The notes under the pieces were generated by a model, which did not search any database, was not told where the DNA came from, and saw nothing but the letters and a program-made list of their open reading frames with translations. Shown in pieces: positions 53,377-60,499 of a stretch of DNA of 64,000 bases. Both the position numbers and the translations under genes were made by a program. The stretch spans positions 1-64,000 of the forward strand of contig JBCDJG010000023.1 in assembly GCA_038748065.1 (NCBI GenBank), read 5' to 3'. How positions within the stretch are numbered: position 1 is the stretch's first letter; the number at the start of each line of letters is the position of its first letter. The stretch is from JBCDJG01 sp038748065 (lineage in GTDB: Bacteria; Pseudomonadota; Gammaproteobacteria; Pseudomonadales; Halieaceae).

Positions 53377-55001
53377 GCGAAGCGTTCCGCCCCCGCTTCT
53401 GGGTCAAGGGTGATTGGAACGCTCTGTTTGGTTTTGGCACGAACATTCTGGTTAACCTGCTGGTACTGACCGGTCTGCTGCGCTACGCGCTGCAAATGCC
53501 AGACGAGCTGGTGTTTGGCCGTATCCTTCCCGCAACTGGTCTGATGCTGGCGCTCAGCACAGGCTACTATGCCTGGCTGGCCTGGCGCTTGGCAAAGAGG
53601 GAACAACGGGACGATGTCTGCGCGCTGCCCTCGGGCGTCGGCGTTGCACATTTGTTCATCGTCGTCTTTGTTATCATGGGGCCTATTCTGTCGCGCACCG
53701 GTGACCCCATCGCCGCCTGGGAAGCGGGGCTTGCCTGGGTGTTTATCCAGAGCATCATCCTGATGCTGGGTGGCTATATCGCCCCGGTCATTCGTCGAAT
53801 CACTCCACGCGCGGCCCTGCTCGGCACACTTGCCGGCGTCTCGGTCACTTTCATCTCGATGCGTCCGGCCCTGGAAATGTACACATCACCGCTGATCGGC
53901 GTGTTGTGCTTCTTCATTATCATCAGTGGCTGGCTGGGGAAGGTCCGCTTCCCCATGGGCCTGCCCGCAGGCCTTGTTGCCATCTGTGCAGGCACGGCGA
54001 TCGCCTGGGGCTCGACGCTGCTCGGCCAACCCATCGGCGGCATGTCCCTGACCGAGGTGGGTCGCGCCTTTACCGATTTCGGCTTCTCTCTGCCCTTGCC
54101 TGCCATTGGCCATACCTTCTCTGGGTTCGAGTTCCTTGGCATGCTGCTGGTCACGGCAATACCCTTCGGTATCTATGACCTGGTTGAGGCGATGGACAAT
54201 GTGGAAAGCGCCGCCGCCGCGGGTGACAAGTTTCCCACGCAGCGTGTGGTGTTTGCTGACGGCGCCGTAAGCATGGTCGGCTGCCTCATGGGGAATCCCT
54301 TTATTAACGCCGTCTATATCGGCCATCCGGGATGGAAGGCGATGGGTGGCCGCATTGGCTACTCGGCGGTGACGGGCGCTGTGATCTTCGCACTGTGCTG
54401 CCTCGGCTTGCTGTCCGTCTTGCTCTCGCTGATTCCTGTTGTCGCGATACTGCCGATTCTGCTTTACATCGGTATGTTGATCGGCGCACAGGCTTTTCAG
54501 GAGTCGCCAAAACAGCACGCGCCAGCCGTTATTCTGGCTTTGGTGCCACATCTGGCGGCCTGGGCAAAAAATCAGGTGGATGCAGCCCTGGCAGCGGCTG
54601 GCACCAGCGCCGCCGAGGTTGGCTTCGAAGAGTTGGCCGGCTCCGGCGTGCTCTATCACGGTCTTGAGACTCTCGGGGGCGGAGCGATTCTTGGTGGCCT
54701 GGTTCTTGGCGCTATCGCTGTCTTCACCATCGATGAGGACTACCGCGCCGCCGCGCGCTTTGCGCTGGCGGGCGCTGCGCTTGCCTTCTTTGGCTTTATG
54801 CACGGTGAGGCCGTGGGCTGGGCAGTGTCACCGGGCGCAGCCACGGCCTATAGCTGCGTTGGGCTGGCCTTACTGTGGCGTAGCGCAAGGCCCGGCACCC
54901 ATACAAGCACCTCTGCCAGCACCCCTGCCAGTGCACATGAAAGTGGCCATCAAAACAACCAGGCAACAGCGGAGCGACGGGTCGATGGCGAAACCACCTG
55001 A
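53373..55001 (+). CDS. Nucleobase permease-like membrane protein (NCS2/AzgA-related)
   Basis: 542 residues with about 14 membrane helices and a polar Ser/Thr-rich tail (about 508-542). It resembles xanthine/uracil-type permeases: ALPSGVGVAHLFIVVFVIMG near 85, TPRAALLGTLAGVSVTF near 145, and FGIYDLVEAMDNVESAAAAG near 265-285. It has clearly diverged from the AzgA-type carrier at 25616. The ATG overlaps the previous stop (ATGA). It is most likely the inner-membrane importer of the compound broken down by this operon. Confidence 0.85.
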   Translation: MSEAFRPRFWVKGDWNALFGFGTNILVNLLVLTGLLRYALQMPDELVFGRILPATGLMLALSTGYYAWLAWRLAKREQRDDVCALPSGVGVAHLFIVVFVIMGPILSRTGDPIAAWEAGLAWVFIQSIILMLGGYIAPVIRRITPRAALLGTLAGVSVTFISMRPALEMYTSPLIGVLCFFIIISGWLGKVRFPMGLPAGLVAICAGTAIAWGSTLLGQPIGGMSLTEVGRAFTDFGFSLPLPAIGHTFSGFEFLGMLLVTAIPFGIYDLVEAMDNVESAAAAGDKFPTQRVVFADGAVSMVGCLMGNPFINAVYIGHPGWKAMGGRIGYSAVTGAVIFALCCLGLLSVLLSLIPVVAILPILLYIGMLIGAQAFQESPKQHAPAVILALVPHLAAWAKNQVDAALAAAGTSAAEVGFEELAGSGVLYHGLETLGGGAILGGLVLGAIAVFTIDEDYRAAARFALAGAALAFFGFMHGEAVGWAVSPGAATAYSCVGLALLWRSARPGTHTSTSASTPASAHESGHQNNQATAERRVDGETT

Positions 55002-55209
55002 GGATTCACCCAGCTGGCCGGGTGATGAGGAGCTTGAGCAGTTCGCGCGCCTGATCGGCGTGCCGCTGCCAGAGGAACACCGTGACGGCGTTCGGGTGCA
55101 TCTCGAGGCCGCACTGGCTATGGCCAAGTTGGTTTACGCTGTCCCTCTCCCCGACGATGAGTTGGCGCCTGCGCCCGTTTTTGCAGCCAGCCTCGAGCCG
55201 CCCGAGTGA
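54985..55209 (+). CDS. atzG: AtzG-like small subunit (DUF4089)
   Basis: 74 residues. Its LEQFARLIGVPLPEEHRDGV near 18 and LAMAKLVYAVPLPDDELAPA near 44 match AtzG, the small partner of 1-carboxybiuret hydrolase AtzE, which resembles GatC. ATG 54985 has GGAG ten bases upstream and lies inside the end of the permease gene. Its stop overlaps the GTG of atzE (GTGA), as expected for a tight complex. Confidence 0.88.
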   Translation: MAKPPEDSPSWPGDEELEQFARLIGVPLPEEHRDGVRVHLEAALAMAKLVYAVPLPDDELAPAPVFAASLEPPE

Positions 55210-56615
55210 CCCAGACTGCCCCAATCAATAGCGCAGCGCGAATTTCTGAGAGCGTGACGGGCGGCCAACTAAAGGCCTGCGACGTCGTGGCGCGGACGCT
55301 TTCTGCCATCGATCAACTGGATGCCGAGATCAACTGTTTCACGCTCGTACTGCGCGAGCGAGCGATGAACCGTGCCGCTGCACTTGATTGTTCGCTTGCG
55401 GCGGGTGCGAGTGTCGGGCCACTGGCCGGCGTGCCCTTTGCCGTCAAGAACCTTTTCGATATCGCCGAGCACAGCACTGTGGCGGGCAGCCTCATCAATA
55501 CTGAGCACCCGCCGGCCAGCGAGGATGCTGTATTGATTCAGCGGCTGGAGGCGGCTGGAGCCATACTGGTGGGCGCGCTTGGCATGGGCGAATACGCCTA
55601 CGATTTCACGGGCGAAAACCACCACTACGGCGCGGTGCGTAACCCCTGGGACACAAGCCGCATGTCCGGCGGATCATCCTCGGGCTCTGGCGCCGCGCTC
55701 GCCGCCCGGCTGGTACCACTGGCGTTGGGTTCCGATACTAACGGCTCTATCCGAGTGCCCGCGTCACTGTGCGGAGGCTTCGGCCTGAAACCGACCTACG
55801 GCGCACTGCCGCGAACGGGTAGCTTTCCGTTTTGCGACAGCCTTGACCACTTAGGGCCGATGGCCAACTGCGCCGTCGATCTAGCTCTAAGCTTTGATGC
55901 AATGCAGGGCTGGGACGCAGGCGACCGCGCCTGCGTCAATCGGGCTCCCGTGGCGACGCTGCCGGAATTGCACAAAGGTATTGATGGCTTGCGCCTTGCG
56001 GTGGCCGGAGGCTACTTCGACTGTGCGTCCTTTCCCGCCGCCGAGCGTGCTGTCGCAACAGTGAGTGCCGCGCTGGGGGTGGAGCAAGCGCTGCAGCTGG
56101 AGGGTGCCGCCGAGGGCCGTGCTGCGGCCTACCTGATTACCAACGCAGAAGGTGGGGCATTGCATCGCGAACGCCTGCAGCGGCGCCTGATCGACTTTGA
56201 CCCCGATACGCGAGACCGTTTCATTGCGGGTAACCTGCTGCCAGCGGGCTGGTACCAGCGCGCTCAAGCAGTGCGCGCACGATGGCGCCAACAGATGGCC
56301 GAGGTATTTGGGCAAGTCGACATCATTGTCGCGCCTGCAACACCCTGTGTCGCACCCTACCTGGGGGCGCAGACGCTGCGTATTAACGGCAAGGACGAGG
56401 CTCTACGGCCGAACCTTGGCTTGTTCACCCAGCCCTTCTCCGCTATCGGCCTGCCCGTGTGCAGCGTACCCCTGGCCGACCCTGACAGTGGTCTTCCGAT
56501 TGGCGTGCAGTTGGTGGCAGCGCCCTGGCGAGAAGACCTTTGCCTGCGCGTCGCCGCCTTTCTCGAGTCAAGCGGCGTTACCCTTGCGAGCTCGCCTGAG
56601 CTTGGCGAGGTGTGA
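55206..56615 (+). CDS. atzE: 1-carboxybiuret hydrolase-like amidase (AtzE)
   Basis: 469 residues of the amidase signature family with the Lys-cisSer-Ser triad: VPFAVKNLF near residue 78, MSGGSSSGSG near 154 and GSDTNGSIRVPA near 176. The preceding AtzG gene marks it as AtzE, which turns 1-carboxybiuret into allophanate. GTG start overlapping the AtzG stop. In the cyanurate pathway AtzD makes its substrate, but no AtzD is seen here, so the operon may serve another ring or open-chain compound. Confidence 0.88.
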   Translation: MTQTAPINSAARISESVTGGQLKACDVVARTLSAIDQLDAEINCFTLVLRERAMNRAAALDCSLAAGASVGPLAGVPFAVKNLFDIAEHSTVAGSLINTEHPPASEDAVLIQRLEAAGAILVGALGMGEYAYDFTGENHHYGAVRNPWDTSRMSGGSSSGSGAALAARLVPLALGSDTNGSIRVPASLCGGFGLKPTYGALPRTGSFPFCDSLDHLGPMANCAVDLALSFDAMQGWDAGDRACVNRAPVATLPELHKGIDGLRLAVAGGYFDCASFPAAERAVATVSAALGVEQALQLEGAAEGRAAAYLITNAEGGALHRERLQRRLIDFDPDTRDRFIAGNLLPAGWYQRAQAVRARWRQQMAEVFGQVDIIVAPATPCVAPYLGAQTLRINGKDEALRPNLGLFTQPFSAIGLPVCSVPLADPDSGLPIGVQLVAAPWREDLCLRVAAFLESSGVTLASSPELGEV

Positions 56616-57985
56616 GCGGCGGATCGATGAACCGAAGCGTCTACGTCGGCATTTTGCTGGTTACAGCATTACACGCCTTTGATGAACTGGTGCTAATTGT
56701 GGCGCTGCCTACCATCGCGCCGCAGCTGAATGCGGATCTGCAATACGGACTGATTATCGCCAGCTACGTACTTGCCAGCATCGTCGGGATGAGTTGGGCA
56801 GGTGAGCGCATTGACCGGGACGGGCCACAGCGTGTGCTGCGTGTCGCTGTAGTGACCTTTCTGGCCGGCCTGCTGCTCGCCGCTGTCGCCTGGGACGGCC
56901 TCAGCTTTGTAGCTGGCCGCATACTTCAAGGACTTGGCGGTGGCATGGGCTGGACGCTGACCTTTGGTTTGATCAGCCTGCTGTGTACACCGCAGCAACA
57001 GCCGAGGGCGCTCGCCGGTATGGACGTTGCCTGGGTCCTGCCGTCGCTGATGGCACCGTTGGTGGGGGGGCTGTTGGTCGATCTGCTGCACTGGCGTTGG
57101 GTCTTTCTGGTGCAAGTGCCCCTGTCACTGCTGACCCTGTTCCTGATTGACCGGCGGATTGCGGGGCTCGAGGGGCGGCGTGGGGATGCCAAGCAGGGGG
57201 TCATCCTGCCATCCTTACTGATCGCAGGCGGCACAGGCCTCTTCCTTTACACGCTGTCGAAGCCGCCCGGTCTTTGGTGGTGCCTGGGGGTCGTTGCACT
57301 GCTGCTGATATTACGACCTTTGCAGGTGTTTTTGCCTGCCGCTTGGTGGCGACTGGACCGCTCCCTAGGCGTGTGCCTGGTGATGATCTTCCTGGCATTT
57401 TCCGGCTTTTATATTGCCGAGTCCTTTCAGCCGCTATACCTGGTGCAGTCCCGGGGGTTCTCTTCGCTGCAGGCGGGGCTGGCATTAAGCTGTGCGTCGA
57501 TTGCCTGGATGGTAGGTTCCCAGGCCGCAGCAAGAGGCTGGCTGTACAGAGACTATCGAAGCCGTCTCCGACTGGGATTCGGCCTGATGTGTTTTGGGCT
57601 GGCTGGGCTTGCCTGGGTGCTTTATGGCGCCGGCGGTATTCTGGCCTGTTACGTGGTGTGGTTGACGATCGGATTGGGTATGGGTATTTGTTTCAATACC
57701 TGTCGCGTAGAAGCCATGCGCGCCACGGGCAGCGGTGAGGAGGGCCTTGTCGGCGCCACCGTCAATCTCAGCATCTCCCTTGGTTTGAGTGTAGCAACGG
57801 GGGTCGGTGGCGCCTTACTGAATCGTGCGGACCGGGCCGGTGATGGTGTCGTGACCGCCATTGAACACATCTGGATGACGTCGTTAGGTATCTGTTCAGT
57901 CGCCCTGATATTGCTTTTCGCACTCAGCGTGAGTCGGCCTGGTCGGGCAGAGCAGGCTGCGCCGCGACCCAGCGCAGATAACTGA
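56612..57985 (+). CDS. MFS transporter
   Basis: 457 residues with about 14 membrane helices (DHA2/EmrB-like). Seen: the conserved AGERIDRDGPQRVLR loop between helices 2 and 3 and GRILQGLGGGMGWTL near 107. The GTG overlaps the AtzE stop (GTGA), so it is the last gene of the operon. It could export a by-product or import a substrate. Its 3' end overlaps the convergent cytochrome gene by 62 bases. Confidence 0.87.
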   Translation: MSGGSMNRSVYVGILLVTALHAFDELVLIVALPTIAPQLNADLQYGLIIASYVLASIVGMSWAGERIDRDGPQRVLRVAVVTFLAGLLLAAVAWDGLSFVAGRILQGLGGGMGWTLTFGLISLLCTPQQQPRALAGMDVAWVLPSLMAPLVGGLLVDLLHWRWVFLVQVPLSLLTLFLIDRRIAGLEGRRGDAKQGVILPSLLIAGGTGLFLYTLSKPPGLWWCLGVVALLLILRPLQVFLPAAWWRLDRSLGVCLVMIFLAFSGFYIAESFQPLYLVQSRGFSSLQAGLALSCASIAWMVGSQAAARGWLYRDYRSRLRLGFGLMCFGLAGLAWVLYGAGGILACYVVWLTIGLGMGICFNTCRVEAMRATGSGEEGLVGATVNLSISLGLSVATGVGGALLNRADRAGDGVVTAIEHIWMTSLGICSVALILLFALSVSRPGRAEQAAPRPSADN

Positions 57986-58766
57986 CCAGGTTGTCGATTT
58001 GTCGCGATTCGAGGACGCTTGCGTAGCTCGGCATCTTGGTTTGCGGGAAAAAATCATTCACCTGGTAGATGAACCTGCCCAGCATGTCGTCATCCATGAA
58101 GCTCATCATGCTACCCTCGCGGTCCAGCACCGGGCCGAGGCTGCCACCTGTGCCCTGTACCTGATGACATTTCAGACAATGCTTCACGAAGGTTTCATGG
58201 CCGGCCGCAATTGCGATGTCGGTGCCTTTGGGTGGAGCCTCCGGCGACAGGTCGCCTGCCGGGCGGATACTGGTCAACTGGAAAGGCCATGGCAGCTGCT
58301 CCGCTGACTCTCGTGTTTCGTTTGTAGTGCCCCAAACCACGTAGAACGGGTCGAAATCAACGGTCTCGCGTCCGTGCTCCAGCAGCTGCCAGTGACTGTC
58401 TTTGGATGGCCGCGTATCGCGGAACGCAATCATTGGCACCAGCGCTGGATTGGAAAGTAGCGATGTATCGAGGGCGATGGCGTAGCCATCGCTGCACTGC
58501 ATAAGGAGCTCATCCAAGCTATCCAGGCCAGCATCTTCCAACAGCGGTCGCAGCAACACGCCCTCATACTCTCGCCGTTCGCCGTACTGTGGATCATTAA
58601 CTTGCAGACGCGTCAGCCCGTAGCGAGACTCCAGCTCAGCAATACTCATTTCAAAATGGCTACCGTCCGCCCTCGAAATGCCGAGCCGCCGCTGATCCGC
58701 GTGTGCAGTGCTGTGAAGTAGTATTACAAGAAGTACCAGGAGCCAGGATGTAGGTGCTGATTTCAT
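57924..58766 (-). CDS. Periplasmic c-type cytochrome with N-terminal unknown domain
   Basis: 280 residues: signal peptide (1-23), a domain of about 150 residues with the look of a molybdopterin-oxidoreductase-related fold (REYEGVLLRPLLEDAGLDS near 60), then a class I cytochrome c domain with haem motif CLKCH near 195 and a Met-containing SYASVLESRQIDNLVSYLRW end. It is an electron carrier in the periplasm. ATG 58766 is chosen for the signal peptide; it is four bases after the creatininase stop. The pairing suggests a periplasmic oxidation whose product is handled by the creatininase-type enzyme (inference). Confidence 0.8.
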   Translation of the reverse strand: MKSAPTSWLLVLLVILLHSTAHADQRRLGISRADGSHFEMSIAELESRYGLTRLQVNDPQYGERREYEGVLLRPLLEDAGLDSLDELLMQCSDGYAIALDTSLLSNPALVPMIAFRDTRPSKDSHWQLLEHGRETVDFDPFYVVWGTTNETRESAEQLPWPFQLTSIRPAGDLSPEAPPKGTDIAIAAGHETFVKHCLKCHQVQGTGGSLGPVLDREGSMMSFMDDDMLGRFIYQVNDFFPQTKMPSYASVLESRQIDNLVSYLRWVAAQPALPDQADSR

Positions 58767-58770
58767 CAGG

Positions 58771-59568
58771 CTACCACTCATCGCGATCCTTGAGGTTGCT
58801 GAGTGGGTAGGCCGATACCTCCTCGAGCATAGCGGCCATCTCGGCAACGTAGTGATCGATGAAGATTTTACCCAACTCCGCCGTGGCAAGGGTTGCGTCG
58901 CCGGAGCAGCCCAAGGGATGCAGATCGTTAGCAACCCAGCCCATATACGTGCTGCCCAGAACCCGCAAGCGCGTGAACTCAGATTCCACTTTAGCCAGCA
59001 GGCCGCTAAAGTTTTGCGCCTTATCCATTTTTACCAGGTCGGGACGCAGGTGAAGCATGATAGCTGTTTCGACCTGGCCTGCGTGAACGCCGTAGCGACG
59101 CTCGTCGTCGGGCACATCAGCGTCGGGTGAGCCGAAACTCCAGCCGCTGCAGCCAACCGCCAGCATTTTTTCCTGAACCCTCAGTTCTCGGCAGCAGATT
59201 TCCATGACCTGAGGTTGACCACCGTGGGCATTAAAAAACACCAGCTTGCGAACGCCAGCTCTCGCCACGCTTTGGCCTATCTCCATCCAGGAGTTCTGCA
59301 GCGTGGTCGCCGTGTGCGTCAGCGTGCCCTCATACTCGATGTGCTCCGTGGATTTGCCAATGTGCTGGGTAGGCAGCACCAGCAGTGGGATAGAGTCTGG
59401 CACCAGCTTTGCCGCGCCATGACAGATCGCCTCGGCAATAGCTGAGTCTGTGCTGAGAGGAAGGTGTTCACCGTGCTGCTCGATGGCGCCCACCGGAAGG
59501 AGCGCGACTGTTCGATCCGGATCCAGGGTCTTGAACTCGTCACTGGTAAGGTCTTGCCAAAATCTCAT
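58771..59568 (-). CDS. Creatininase-family amidohydrolase
   Basis: 265 residues with the metal-binding motifs of the family: LPVGAIEQHGEHLPLSTD near residue 25 (His, Glu, Asp), FFNAHGGQPQ near 113 and GVHAGQVETA near 160. Members open cyclic amides such as creatinine or act in cofactor pathways. No signal peptide. First gene of a minus-strand pair with a cytochrome c. No convincing sigma-54 element is seen upstream. Opening of a hydantoin- or creatinine-like ring is possible, but the substrate is not proven. Confidence 0.88.
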   Translation of the reverse strand: MRFWQDLTSDEFKTLDPDRTVALLPVGAIEQHGEHLPLSTDSAIAEAICHGAAKLVPDSIPLLVLPTQHIGKSTEHIEYEGTLTHTATTLQNSWMEIGQSVARAGVRKLVFFNAHGGQPQVMEICCRELRVQEKMLAVGCSGWSFGSPDADVPDDERRYGVHAGQVETAIMLHLRPDLVKMDKAQNFSGLLAKVESEFTRLRVLGSTYMGWVANDLHPLGCSGDATLATAELGKIFIDHYVAEMAAMLEEVSAYPLSNLKDRDEW

Positions 59569-59728
59569 GCTAGTACCACTCCGCCGCGTGCGACTTTTGC
59601 TTTTCTTGCTCGACTCGTGTTCGACATGCGTCTGTCCGAGCGGTCTCGAATCGCGGTCAAAGCCTTACACCCCATTTCGGTTTAGTATTATCAGACAGAG
59701 TGCCCAAACGCAAACCACTGTCGTCAAG

Positions 59729-59758
59729 GTCATCGTAGACGCTAAGGTAGAGATGACC
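59729..59758. promoter_or_regulatory. Dyad in the creatininase/RidA divergent spacer
   Basis: GGTCATC (59729-59735) and GATGACC (59752-59758) form an inverted repeat with 16 bases between, and an outer GTCAA/TTGAC pair lies just outside. It could be an operator for the two divergent genes. The binding protein is unknown. Confidence 0.35.
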
Positions 59759-59801
59759 GTAGCGTTGACACTTATCCCTGTTCAACCATGAGACTTCCGC
59801 T

Positions 59802-60200
59802 ATGCCTTTACTCAATGATCCTGATTCCATTCACCCCCCCTTCGGCAATTACGCCCACGGTGTACTGATCCCTGAGTCTGGCTCGCTGGTGCTAACGTCG
59901 GGACAACTGGGAATCTGCAAAAACGGTGCCATACCGGAAAGCATCGCTGAACAGGCGGAGTTGTGTTTCGATGCGGTTGAAGCAATTGTCGCTGAAGCTG
60001 GCATGACCATGGCGGACGTGGTGCAGCTTAGAACCTACCTGACAAGCCGCGATGATTTCCCAGCTTATATGGCCGTGCGTGATAAACGGCTTGCCAATCG
60101 TCGCATTGCCTCGACCTTACTCATCGTGTCGGGCTTCACCCGGCCTGAATTTCTAGTGGAAGTTGAAGCCGTCGCGTATCGCAGCGGTGCAGGTAAATGA
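59802..60200 (+). CDS. RidA-family protein
   Basis: 132 residues of the RidA/YjgF/UK114 trimer family: SGQLGICKNGAIPESIAEQ near 33, the conserved Arg in RRIASTLLIVSGF near 100-112, and PEFLVEVEAVA at the end. RidA proteins release ammonia from reactive enamines or imines, and relatives such as RutC take part in pyrimidine breakdown. ATG 59802 has only a weak ribosome site. It is divergent from creatininase and upstream of the receptor gene. Confidence 0.9.
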   Translation: MPLLNDPDSIHPPFGNYAHGVLIPESGSLVLTSGQLGICKNGAIPESIAEQAELCFDAVEAIVAEAGMTMADVVQLRTYLTSRDDFPAYMAVRDKRLANRRIASTLLIVSGFTRPEFLVEVEAVAYRSGAGK

Positions 60201-60217
60201 TCCAAAGTGGTGAAAGT

Positions 60218-60234
60218 TGCACACAGTTGGTGCG
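60218..60234. promoter_or_regulatory. NtrC-type enhancer site
   Basis: TGCACACAGTTGGTGCG contains GCAC-N7-GTGC and ends TTGGTGC as in known NtrC sites. It lies about 190 bases upstream of the predicted start of the sigma-54 promoter at 60390. Confidence 0.65.
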
Positions 60235-60368
60235 ATCCGGACGCGCATTCTCATTTCTCCTCCTAAGAGTAGGTGACGCTATGGAAGCGTGCAGGCCGTT
60301 CGGCAACGATGGCCCTAGCCCTTAGGGCAAAGCGTGTGTACGCCCGTACGGCCACTGTCCAAGGGGTC

Positions 60369-60384
60369 TTGACTAGCTGGTCAG
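60369..60384. promoter_or_regulatory. RutR-type operator
   Basis: TTGACTAGCTGGTCAG differs from the E. coli RutR palindrome TTGACCANNTGGTCAA at two positions. It ends five bases before the -24 box of the sigma-54 promoter, so bound protein could block or bend the promoter. The RutR-like regulator encoded at 40627 is the natural candidate. Confidence 0.65.
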
Positions 60385-60389
60385 GTTTT

Positions 60390-60405
60390 TGGCACAGCGC
60401 TTGCA
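60390..60405 (+). promoter_or_regulatory. Sigma-54 promoter for the TonB-dependent receptor
   Basis: TGGCACAGCGCTTGCA: full match to TGGCAC and TTGCA with exact spacing. Predicted start near 60417, about 80 bases before the ATG at 60500. The approximately 300-base spacer from RidA also holds an NtrC-type dyad, four short hairpins (60276-60349) and a RutR-type palindrome. Confidence 0.9.
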
Positions 60406-60499
60406 GGTGTAGCTGGTGGGGGGAGCCTTGATGTCCCATGCGATGTCAAGGCGGCCTGGATAAGCAAGCTGGCAATAGCCAGTCACGAGGGATCACACA

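Noticed and set aside
59560..59585. GG-N10-GC element before creatininase on the minus strand
   Set aside because: Only the spacing fits. Five positions of the two boxes are wrong and it overlaps the start codon region.
60241..60360. Possible riboswitch (cobalamin or TPP type) before the receptor
   Set aside because: GCCACTG appears, but the other core blocks of a cobalamin or TPP riboswitch are missing, and the stretch lies upstream of the predicted transcription start.
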